A stretch of 7,058 nt of DNA from positions 1-7,058 of the forward strand of contig JACMLS010001046.1 in the NCBI GenBank assembly GCA_014379485.1, read 5' to 3'. Of this stretch, positions 1 to 5,740 are shown piece by piece. Each line of letters begins with the position of its first letter. Position 1 is the first letter of the stretch. A program made the translations under genes and the position numbers. The notes under the pieces were generated by a model. It saw only the letters and a list, made by a program, of their open reading frames with translations, did no database searches and was not told the DNA's origin. Source of the DNA: Bacteroidia bacterium (lineage in GTDB: Bacteria > Bacteroidota > Bacteroidia > B-17B0 > Aurantibacillaceae).

Positions 1-132
1 TCAAGCGCTGATCTTCCCCTAGTGCCCGGGCTTGCTATTATGCTTCTTGTTCTGGCATTTTTATTGCTTGGTAACGGTTTAAGGGATGCGGTTGATTCCA
101 AATCTACCAGTAACAATGCAATGATGGGGTAG
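1..132 (+). CDS. Opp/Dpp-type peptide ABC transporter permease, C-terminal fragment
   Basis: The window opens inside a gene in frame 1 that ends at TAG 130-132 and gives 43 residues. The fragment reads PLVPGLAIMLLVLAFLLLGN followed by GLRDAVDSK. This matches the last transmembrane helix and tail of DppC/OppC-type permeases, which typically end PGLAI..TVLAFNLLGDGLRDALDPK. Such permeases pair with a DppB/OppB partner and two ATPases to import, or in some families export, peptides, nickel or related solutes across the inner membrane. The hydrophobic stretch at residues 9-26 is the final helix; the 12 or so residues after the DSK motif are a polar tail. The substrate cannot be told from this piece. 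The 5' part lies outside the window. The call rests on the conserved GLRDA tail and is fairly secure at family level. Confidence 0.8.
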   Translation, partial: SSADLPLVPGLAIMLLVLAFLLLGNGLRDAVDSKSTSNNAMMG

Positions 133-285
133 TTTATCCCCAAAACAATCATTTACCTCAAACCTGTTATTATCAAAAGAATATTGTTTAAAATGTAAAA
201 GATAAATTAGTAATTTTAGTTTTCTTAATACAGAATGCTCACAAAATGTTAAGTTATCTTTACCAAAACAATAAATTTTAATAAA
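133..285 (+). promoter_or_regulatory. AT-rich intergenic leader with possible Bacteroidota-type promoter
   Basis: This 153-bp gap separates the permease tail from the six-gene + strand cluster and is the only place in the window where a promoter for that cluster could sit. Bacteroidota promoters use a -7 box TAnnTTTG and a -33 TTG. Two near matches, each wrong only in the last base, are TAATTTTA at 211-218 and TATCTTTA at 255-262. The first has a TTG at 184-186, but the 24-bp spacing is longer than usual; the second has no TTG at the expected distance. No operator palindrome, riboswitch or strong terminator hairpin was seen. The assignment is tentative and based mainly on position. Confidence 0.25.
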
Positions 286-1959
286 ATGAAATTAAATAAT
301 TCGCTTTGCTCTTTTTTTGTCTGCTGCCTTTTTTCTGTTACCGTAAAAGCGCAATGGAATACTAATCCGGGTTTAAATACTCCTGTTGCTACTCTTCTTG
401 CGCTTGACCAGGAAAACTTGTCAATTATTTCAGACACAAAAAACGGCGCAATTATTTCCTGGAGCGACCATAGGAACGGGAATCTGGCAGATGTTTATGT
501 TCAGCGTTTAAACTGGTGGGGAAACCCTTTGTGGACTTCCAATGGAGTTCCTGTTTGTGTTTGGCCATCTGATGAGTCAGGAATTGCAATGGTTGAGGAT
601 GGTAAAGGAGGAGTAATTCTTGTATGGAATGATGAGAGAACGGGCCCTTCAGATATTTATGCCCAGCGCGTAGATTCTAACGGAGCAGTTTTATGGACTG
701 CAAACGGAGTGTCTGTTTGTTCGAAAGCAAATATTCAAAAAGGCCCCAAATTGCTGGCTGACGGTAATGGCGGTGCAATTATAGTTTGGGAAGATTCTGT
801 TGGCCTTGGGTATGATATTTATGCACAGCAACTCAACTCATCAGGTGTGAAGCAATGGGCTGCAGGCGGCGTTGCAATTTGCACAGCAGTTGGTGCCCAG
901 ATCAACCCTAAAATTCAAACAGACAACGGCACAGGTGCAATTATTTGCTGGCAGGATAAAAGAAACGGAAGTGATTATGATATTATGGCGCAGAAAATAA
1001 ATGCATCAGGAGTTGTACAATGGGCAACTAACGGGGTTTTTGTTGCAAGTCTTACTGGTTCGCAAATAAATCCTAAGATGAGAGCTGATGGAAGCGGGGG
1101 AGTTTTTATTGGATGGCAGGATAAAAGAAACGGGTCTGATTATGATGTTTACATTCAGCGATTGAATTCTGCAGGTGTTGGGCAATGGATAAATAACGGA
1201 ACCGGTGTTTGCGTTGGTGCCGGTTCTCAGAGTGCAATTGATATGAACACAACACCAACACCCGGAGAAATTATTGTTGGATGGAAAGATGACAGGAACG
1301 GAAATTATGATATTTACGCACAAAAATTAAATTCAACCGGCGTTGTTCAATGGACAAGCAATGGCGTGGCGGCTACTACTTCTATATCAGACCAGATCAA
1401 CCCAAATTTAGTTTCTGACGGTTCAGGCGGAACAATTATCGTTTGGCAGGACTCTACTATGGGTACTTCAGATGTTTATAGCCAACGCATAAATTCAGCT
1501 GGTGCAAATCAATGGACTGCAAACGGGGTTCAGGTAGGTGTTGCACTGAACGATCAGACCACACCAAAAAATATTCCGGACGGTACGGGCGGTTCTATTT
1601 ACGCTTTTGAAGACAGGAGATCAGGAACAGGCAAGGATGTTTATGCGCATCGTTTAGATGCAAACGGTTCTGCCGTTGGGATTAATGAAGAATCTAAAAA
1701 TACATTAAACGTTTCCTGCTTTCCAAATCCTTTCACAAATTCAACAACCATTAAATTTAAAAACCCTTCGTCAGAATTCACTGATCTTATTTCTCTGAAA
1801 GTTTTTGACCTTGCCGGAAAAGAAATTGCTGTTTCGTATACAAGATTGCAGGATGGGTTTGTTTTAAACCGTTCATCTTTGCAAAGCGGAACCTATTTTT
1901 TCAGCCTTGTTGCAGATAAAATGGTAATGGGCACAGGAAAAATTTTAATTTTGGATTGA
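286..1959 (+). CDS. T9SS-exported repeat protein, probable beta-propeller
   Basis: This is a secreted protein of 557 residues. Residues 1-22 form a signal peptide ending VKA before Q23. Residues 53-465 hold seven full repeats and one partial repeat of 54-56 residues, with consensus GGxIIVWQDxRNG, then DIYAQRLNSxG, QWTxNGV and a closing DGxGG. Residues ~474-557 form a type A T9SS C-terminal sorting domain: FPNPF at 479-483, VFDLAGKEI at 506-514, LQSGTYFFSL at 532-541 and the terminal GKILILD. The protein should cross the inner membrane by Sec and the outer membrane by T9SS, then be released or anchored at the surface. Repeat number and length suggest a beta-propeller (inference). The ATG is preceded by an A/T-rich leader and is the only start that gives a proper signal peptide. 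Nineteen bases separate it from the next gene. The binding partner is unknown. Confidence 0.9.
   Translation: MKLNNSLCSFFVCCLFSVTVKAQWNTNPGLNTPVATLLALDQENLSIISDTKNGAIISWSDHRNGNLADVYVQRLNWWGNPLWTSNGVPVCVWPSDESGIAMVEDGKGGVILVWNDERTGPSDIYAQRVDSNGAVLWTANGVSVCSKANIQKGPKLLADGNGGAIIVWEDSVGLGYDIYAQQLNSSGVKQWAAGGVAICTAVGAQINPKIQTDNGTGAIICWQDKRNGSDYDIMAQKINASGVVQWATNGVFVASLTGSQINPKMRADGSGGVFIGWQDKRNGSDYDVYIQRLNSAGVGQWINNGTGVCVGAGSQSAIDMNTTPTPGEIIVGWKDDRNGNYDIYAQKLNSTGVVQWTSNGVAATTSISDQINPNLVSDGSGGTIIVWQDSTMGTSDVYSQRINSAGANQWTANGVQVGVALNDQTTPKNIPDGTGGSIYAFEDRRSGTGKDVYAHRLDANGSAVGINEESKNTLNVSCFPNPFTNSTTIKFKNPSSEFTDLISLKVFDLAGKEIAVSYTRLQDGFVLNRSSLQSGTYFFSLVADKMVMGTGKILILD
442..1680 (+). repeat. In-gene tandem repeats (WQDxRNG units, ~162-168 bp each)
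   Basis: Seven complete units and a truncated eighth start at about 442, 610, 772, 934, 1099, 1264, 1429 and 1591. Units 4 and 5 are both exactly 55 codons and share a 20-base identical run at 949-968 and 1114-1133, with near identity beyond it, so they look like the most recent duplication. Other units share the protein pattern but have diverged at DNA level, as expected of an old repeat domain and not of a mobile or phase-variable tract. Confidence 0.85.
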
Positions 1960-1978
1960 TAATTAATAAAATTTCAAA

Positions 1979-2365
1979 ATGAAAAGAATAATTTTCTCAT
2001 CGGTTTTCATTCTTGTTTTAATGATCGGATCTTTTTCTTGCAAAAAACCGGCGGGTTCGGGTGGAAATTCTTCTTTGAACGGAAAGATCTGGGTGCGTAA
2101 AAACCTGGGCGCAGAACAATATGCTGGGTATGATGAAGATGTTTATATTATTTACGGAGACGATATTGGTTTTAGTGACCGTACAAGAGCAGGTTATGAT
2201 GGTAAGTACGAATTTAAATATCTTAGAAAGGGAAAATATAAAATTTACGCATATAGTATAGACAGCACTTTCTCAACTACCGCTAAACAGGCAAGAATAC
2301 AGGAGGTTGAAATTACCGATAAGAAACAAGCAATAGAAGTTCCTGTAATAATTATCAATAAATAA
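1979..2365 (+). CDS. Small lipoprotein with predicted beta-sandwich domain
   Basis: This 128-residue protein begins with a lipoprotein-type signal peptide: basic MKR, hydrophobic core 4-17, then SFSC with the probable lipidated cysteine at 21. The mature part starts with a KKPAGSGGNSS linker. The rest, about 33-128, has the pattern of a carboxypeptidase-regulatory or transthyretin-like beta domain: SLNGKIWV, then a GYDGKYEFKYLRKGKYKIYAY core at about 73-93 and a closing hydrophobic strand VEVPVIII-like end. Such domains are structural and carry no catalytic residues. The acidic export signal reported for surface lipoproteins in some Flavobacteria is not evident just after the cysteine, so a periplasm-facing position is as likely as a surface one. 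It follows the T9SS gene by 19 bp and precedes the next gene by 28 bp, so cotranscription is likely. No specific function is recognised. Confidence 0.75.
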   Translation: MKRIIFSSVFILVLMIGSFSCKKPAGSGGNSSLNGKIWVRKNLGAEQYAGYDEDVYIIYGDDIGFSDRTRAGYDGKYEFKYLRKGKYKIYAYSIDSTFSTTAKQARIQEVEITDKKQAIEVPVIIINK

Positions 2366-2393
2366 TCTATAACATCAGTAAAAATAATTTCAA

Positions 2394-2870
2394 ATGAAAA
2401 CGGCTATCTTTTCTTCTGTTTTTTTTCTCTTTGTTTTTTCTCTTTTCTCACAGAGCAAAAAAGAAATTAAAAAATACAAGATCAAATCCACTTCTGTACA
2501 GGTTACTGAAAATGGTAAGACATTGAGCGATGGAAAAAAGGTTTATTATTCTGATGGCGAAGTTTCAGAGGAAACAACTAATAATGATGATGGCACCCTT
2601 AAAAAAAGAACCACTTTTAAATACAATGAAAAAGGAGATGTGACCGAAGAAGTGGAGTACGACGCTAAAAATGCACTGACAGAAAAAAAAGTTACTACGT
2701 ACAACCTGCTTGGCGAAAAAGAATTTGAAATGGTATACGATTCAAAAAACAGCTTGGTTAAAAAACATCAATACATATATGATAAGAAAGGGTTGAAAAC
2801 AGAGAGAAAAACTTTTGACGGTGCAGGTAAGCAGATCTCTTCCAGAAAATTTATTTACGAATTTAAATAA
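2394..2870 (+). CDS. Secreted protein with 26-residue YD-like repeats
   Basis: This is a 158-residue exported protein. Residues 1-19 are a Phe-rich signal peptide, with likely cleavage near LFS before QSKKE. From about residue 49 to the end it is a highly charged Lys/Glu/Asp-rich repeat with a 26-residue period. Glycines fall at 55, 81, 107 and 133; Tyr-Asn/Asp pairs at 78, 103-104 and 129-130; Tyr/Phe-Asp pairs at 89-90, 115-116 and 141-142. This recalls RHS/YD or MORN_2 type beta-hairpin repeats, but it is far too short to be a toxin shell. No cysteine or catalytic motif is visible. Its TAA overlaps the ATG of the polyphosphate polymerase gene by one base (TAATG), which suggests translational coupling and a shared role. 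The function is unknown; a periplasmic or surface scaffold is inference. Confidence 0.75.
   Translation: MKTAIFSSVFFLFVFSLFSQSKKEIKKYKIKSTSVQVTENGKTLSDGKKVYYSDGEVSEETTNNDDGTLKKRTTFKYNEKGDVTEEVEYDAKNALTEKKVTTYNLLGEKEFEMVYDSKNSLVKKHQYIYDKKGLKTERKTFDGAGKQISSRKFIYEFK
2538..2867 (+). repeat. In-gene 78-bp-period repeat encoding YD-like units
   Basis: The protein repeat of 26 residues (one degenerate first copy, three clear copies, then the start of a fifth ending YEFK) corresponds to a 78-base period. The copies share the pattern Y-N/D-x-x-G and YDxKN but are not identical at DNA level. Confidence 0.6.
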
Positions 2871-3637
2871 TGGGATTTTTAGAAGTACTAAATAAGTTTG
2901 AAAAAATTACCCTCGAAGAAATGGACGGGGTAAAACTGATGGATCGTACAGACACTAAATACTCTTTTCGAGAAGATCAGCTGGCAGATAATTTAAGTAA
3001 GGTTTCATACACGTATAAAGTACTTGAGATAAAAGATAAAAGAATTGCGGCTTACCACACACTTTATTACGATACCGAAGAACTGGATCTTTATTTAAAA
3101 CACCACAACGGAATTTTAAACAGGTACAAGATCCGCCACCGCACTTACGTTGATTCTAACCTTGGTTTTCTGGAAGTAAAATTTAAAAACAATAAAGGAA
3201 GAACCGTAAAGACCCGCATAAAAAAAAGAGATGTTCCTTTTACTTTTGAAAATGAAGCAGAAAAATTTTTAATCGGCGAACTTCCTTTTGCACCCCACAC
3301 ACTTGTTCCTACAGTATGGGTAAATTATAACCGCATTACACTCGTTAGTAAAAACTCTCCTGAACGTCTTACCATTGATACCGGCCTTACTTTTATTAAG
3401 AACAATGAAACTGTAAAAATGGAAAACCTTGTTATTGCTGAGGTGAAACAGGATAAAAAGCAAAATTCTGTTTTTATAAGGAAAATGAAAGACCTTCATA
3501 TTATTGAAGGCGGAATCAGTAAATACTGTCTGGCCATTGCCAAAACAACAGAAGAGGTAAAAAAGAATACCTTTAAACCAAAATTAATCACGCTTCAAAA
3601 AATTTTAAATTATGTACCTGTTACAAGTATTAAATAA
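2870..3637 (+). CDS. VTC-domain polyphosphate polymerase
   Basis: This 255-residue cytosolic protein spans one VTC domain of the triphosphate tunnel metalloenzyme fold. In yeast Vtc4 the domain makes polyphosphate from ATP. The tunnel residues expected of an active enzyme are visible: RTDTKY at 26-31, YYDTEELDLY at 66-75, RYKIRHRTY at 85-93, LEVKFK at 101-106, NRIT at 154-157, ERLTIDTGL at 165-173, IAEVKQ at 189-194 with Glu191, and GGISKY at 214-219 with Lys218. No key basic residue looks missing, so activity is likely. There is no signal peptide or membrane segment, which fits an enzyme held at the inner membrane by a partner. The start overlaps the upstream stop as TAATG, and its 3' end overlaps the DUF4956 gene by 26 bases. 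The family is secure; polymerase activity is inferred from the family. Confidence 0.9.
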   Translation: MGFLEVLNKFEKITLEEMDGVKLMDRTDTKYSFREDQLADNLSKVSYTYKVLEIKDKRIAAYHTLYYDTEELDLYLKHHNGILNRYKIRHRTYVDSNLGFLEVKFKNNKGRTVKTRIKKRDVPFTFENEAEKFLIGELPFAPHTLVPTVWVNYNRITLVSKNSPERLTIDTGLTFIKNNETVKMENLVIAEVKQDKKQNSVFIRKMKDLHIIEGGISKYCLAIAKTTEEVKKNTFKPKLITLQKILNYVPVTSIK

Positions 3638-4382
3638 TACCGTTTCAAGCGAGACTCTGGTTGGTTTCAGTGAAATTTTCACCAAGCTCAGTCTTCGGAT
3701 TGTTATTGATGTACTGGCAATTTTTATACTCGTCAGGCTTATTTACTATAAGATTTACAAGCAACGTGAGTACTTTTTTACTTTTTTTATTTTTAACCTG
3801 ATCATATTTTTCATGTGCTTTTTCCTCAACAAAGTAGAGTTGAGCATGGGTGCAGCCTTTGGTCTTTTCGCTGTATTCAGCATGTTGAGATACCGTACAG
3901 AAGATATTAGTATTAAGGATATGACTTATCTCTTTCTTGTTATTGCCATCGGTTTAATTTGTGCGGTAATGCCAGACCCGGCAGAAATCGCAAAGTATCA
4001 CCTCGACAAAATAGGAGTTAAGAAAGGTGATGTGAATGAGATTCTGAAATCTGGCGCGGCTACAGAAGCTGCAAGAAGAACACAGTATCTGTATGAATTT
4101 CTTTTTGTTGGTTCCGTTAACGCATTTATTCTTTTGATCACCTGGTTAATGGAAACCAATATTCTTATGAAACGTGAGCTGGCAAAAACGATTATGTATG
4201 AGAATATTGAGTTGATAAAACCAGAGCGCGAAAAAGAATTGCTTGAGAATCTTAAAGAACGTACCGGTTTGCATATTCACAGGTACGCCATTTTAAAAAT
4301 TGATTTTTTGCGCGACATGGCTACTTTAAAGATCTATTATCACGAAAATAAAAACGGAAAAGGAAACGTTAGGGCAGAATAA
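3612..4382 (+). CDS. DUF4956 inner-membrane protein, VTC partner
   Basis: This 256-residue integral membrane protein belongs to DUF4956, a family regularly encoded beside bacterial VTC-domain enzymes. Predicted membrane segments lie at about 28-47, 54-72, 78-92, 104-121 and 159-179. The loop after the third segment has the family signature LRYRTEDI at 92-99, and IKDMTYLF follows. The C-terminal 75 residues form a soluble domain with alternating hydrophobics (ILKIDFLRDMATLKIYYHEN). A polar stretch of about 37 residues lies between segments four and five. The ATG at 3612 is well supported: no other ATG, GTG or TTG occurs in frame before the first helix, so the 26-base overlap with the polymerase gene is real. 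By analogy with the membrane part of yeast VTC it may anchor the polymerase or pass polyphosphate through the membrane; that is inference. Confidence 0.88.
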   Translation: MYLLQVLNNTVSSETLVGFSEIFTKLSLRIVIDVLAIFILVRLIYYKIYKQREYFFTFFIFNLIIFFMCFFLNKVELSMGAAFGLFAVFSMLRYRTEDISIKDMTYLFLVIAIGLICAVMPDPAEIAKYHLDKIGVKKGDVNEILKSGAATEAARRTQYLYEFLFVGSVNAFILLITWLMETNILMKRELAKTIMYENIELIKPEREKELLENLKERTGLHIHRYAILKIDFLRDMATLKIYYHENKNGKGNVRAE

Positions 4383-4393
4383 ATCTTGTGAAA

Positions 4394-5053
4394 ATGAAGA
4401 GAAATAATTTTCTGATTTTCTTTTTCTTTCCCCTGTTATTCCTCGGGCAATACAACGACGCTGGTTTGTGGTTGAATGCCAATGTAGAAAAAAAACTGCT
4501 TAAGGATCTCAGCGTTTCTTTTAATCCCACAGTTAGATTCAACGAAAACGTTACAGAACTTGGGCAATGGTTTTTAGACCAGGGACTTTCTTATAAACTA
4601 AATAAGCGCTTGCGTGTTTCTGTAAATTATCGTTATTCTCAAAAAAGAAAATTAGATGATACCTACGCTAACCGGCATCGTTTTTACGCCGACCTTACTT
4701 ATAAAATGAAGCTGGGAAAAATTGCCTTGAGTTACAGGCTACGCGGCCAGGATCAGTACGCTGAAATTTACAGCAGGGAAAAAGGGCGCACTCCCTCAAT
4801 GGCAATCAGAAACAAACTCCAGGCAAAATACGCTAGCGACACAAAATTTGAGCCTTTTTTAAGTGCAGAGCTCTGGTACGGAATAACAAATAAGATCAGC
4901 CAATTCAATAATGTAAGGGTGGTGGGCGGAACGGATTATGAGTTGAATAAATACAGCAGCATAACACTGTCTTATATTTTCCAGAAAGAATTTGCAGTAA
5001 AAAATCCGGAAACAGATTTTATTTTTTCTTTAGGATACAATTATTCTTTTTGA
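4394..5053 (+). CDS. DUF2490 outer-membrane beta-barrel protein
   Basis: This 219-residue protein starts with a signal peptide (MKRNN, then a Phe/Leu core to residue 18) with likely cleavage near FLG before QYND. The mature part shows DUF2490 features: GLWLNANVEKKL at 24-35, RHRFYADLTYK at 94-104, SYRLRGQ at 113-119, AIRNKLQAKY at 137-146 and alternating aromatic strands. The last residue is Phe, as in many outer-membrane barrels recognised by BamA. A GTG at 4388 would add two residues; the ATG at 4394 is preferred because it gives a standard MKR signal peptide. The gene follows DUF4956 by 11 bp and is probably the last of the operon. Its coding end overlaps the oppositely oriented tsaB by 13 bases. 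The barrel may serve as pore or scaffold for the upstream module, but no substrate is known. Confidence 0.85.
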   Translation: MKRNNFLIFFFFPLLFLGQYNDAGLWLNANVEKKLLKDLSVSFNPTVRFNENVTELGQWFLDQGLSYKLNKRLRVSVNYRYSQKRKLDDTYANRHRFYADLTYKMKLGKIALSYRLRGQDQYAEIYSREKGRTPSMAIRNKLQAKYASDTKFEPFLSAELWYGITNKISQFNNVRVVGGTDYELNKYSSITLSYIFQKEFAVKNPETDFIFSLGYNYSF

Positions 5054-5733
5054 GAAGCTGTATTAAAAAATTCTTTCGCATACAAAGGCTCAGCGTATGC
5101 AATATTCTCAAAATCTTTTTTTCTGAATTTTTCGTAACTCAGTTTTTCCATCCATTTTGCAGAAGGAAGAATGCTCTCAACGAATTTTGGTTGTGGTAAT
5201 TTATTCAGAAAATTTTTGCTTTTTTCTAATCCCGAACCAAAAAAGATTGTGGAGGAATATTTTCTCCAGTCTGCCACAGATTCGTCTGTAATTATTTTGC
5301 AATCTGTTTTTTCAATTTCGTTTAACTGATCATCGAAGACAGAAAAATAAGCTTCCATTCTTCTTGCATCAACCAACGGTATAAGAACATCTCCGCTTTT
5401 CATTTCCGTTATTTCTTTCACCCCCGCACTCATGGCCTGCAACGATGCAATGCCTATCAGTGGTTTATTGAGCGCATAACACAATCCTTTTGCAGTGCTC
5501 ATGCCTATTCTTAAGCCGGTATAAGAACCCGGGCCAATACCAACCGCAATTGCATCGAGTCGGGAGGCCTGAATGTTTCCACTCTTTAAAACATCTTCAA
5601 TAAATAAATGCAGATTTTCTGCGTGGGTAAAACCGTTGTTCTCTTCTTTCAGAAAAATTGTTTGGCCGTTAAGACTTAGTGAGACAGAACAGACTGTGGA
5701 GGAACTTTCGATATTTAAAATAAAAATTTCCAG
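5041..5733 (-). CDS. tsaB: tRNA t6A synthesis protein TsaB, non-standard start codon
   Basis: TsaB is the inactive ASKHA-fold partner that supports TsaD in threonylcarbamoyl transfer to A37 of ANN-decoding tRNAs, together with TsaE. From CTG 5733 the protein has 230 residues, close to the 231 of the E. coli protein. It begins MEIFILNIESSSTVCSVSLS, followed by THAENLH at 36-42 and VGIGPGSYTGLRIG at 64-77, all typical of the family, and continues through PLIGIASLQAM and IPLVDARRMEAYF. No ATG, GTG or TTG exists in this frame between the in-frame stop at 5782-5784 and Met78 at 5502, so initiation must use CTG 5733, ATT 5727 or ATT 5721. Starting at 5502 would delete the conserved N-terminus. The CTG lies seven bases after the adaptor gene's stop, which suggests an operon and coupled translation. 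Gene identity is secure; the exact start is not. Confidence 0.88.
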   Translation of the reverse strand: MEIFILNIESSSTVCSVSLSLNGQTIFLKEENNGFTHAENLHLFIEDVLKSGNIQASRLDAIAVGIGPGSYTGLRIGMSTAKGLCYALNKPLIGIASLQAMSAGVKEITEMKSGDVLIPLVDARRMEAYFSVFDDQLNEIEKTDCKIITDESVADWRKYSSTIFFGSGLEKSKNFLNKLPQPKFVESILPSAKWMEKLSYEKFRKKDFENIAYAEPLYAKEFFNTASQKE

Positions 5734-5740
5734 GAAAAAA

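Noticed and set aside
125..142. Inverted repeat TGGGG / CCCCA around the permease stop codon as a terminator
   Set aside because: The stem is only five base pairs with an eight-base loop and is followed by an A-rich, not T-rich, stretch.
1006..1323. Minus-strand open frame of 105 codons inside the T9SS protein gene
   Set aside because: It is a Cys/Asn/Ile-rich shadow of the repeat region, has no recognisable domain and no upstream signals.
442..1680. CRISPR array or mobile repeat
   Set aside because: The repeats are in-frame coding units of 54-56 codons with diverged DNA, not short identical repeats with unique spacers.
2538..2867. RHS/YD polymorphic toxin or its fragment
   Set aside because: The protein is only 158 residues, keeps an intact signal peptide and stop, and has no RHS core motif, toxin tip or immunity gene beside it.
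4388..4393. GTG at 4388 as the start of the DUF2490 gene
   Set aside because: It adds only Met-Lys before an ATG that already gives a standard signal peptide; cannot be excluded but is less likely.
5044..5058. Small hairpin CTT...AAG at the convergent gene ends as a bidirectional terminator
   Set aside because: Three to four base pairs with no GC-rich stem; too weak to support.
5041..5502. A short 153-residue TsaB starting at ATG 5502
   Set aside because: The frame continues upstream through the whole conserved TsaB N-terminus, so the Met is internal (residue 78).
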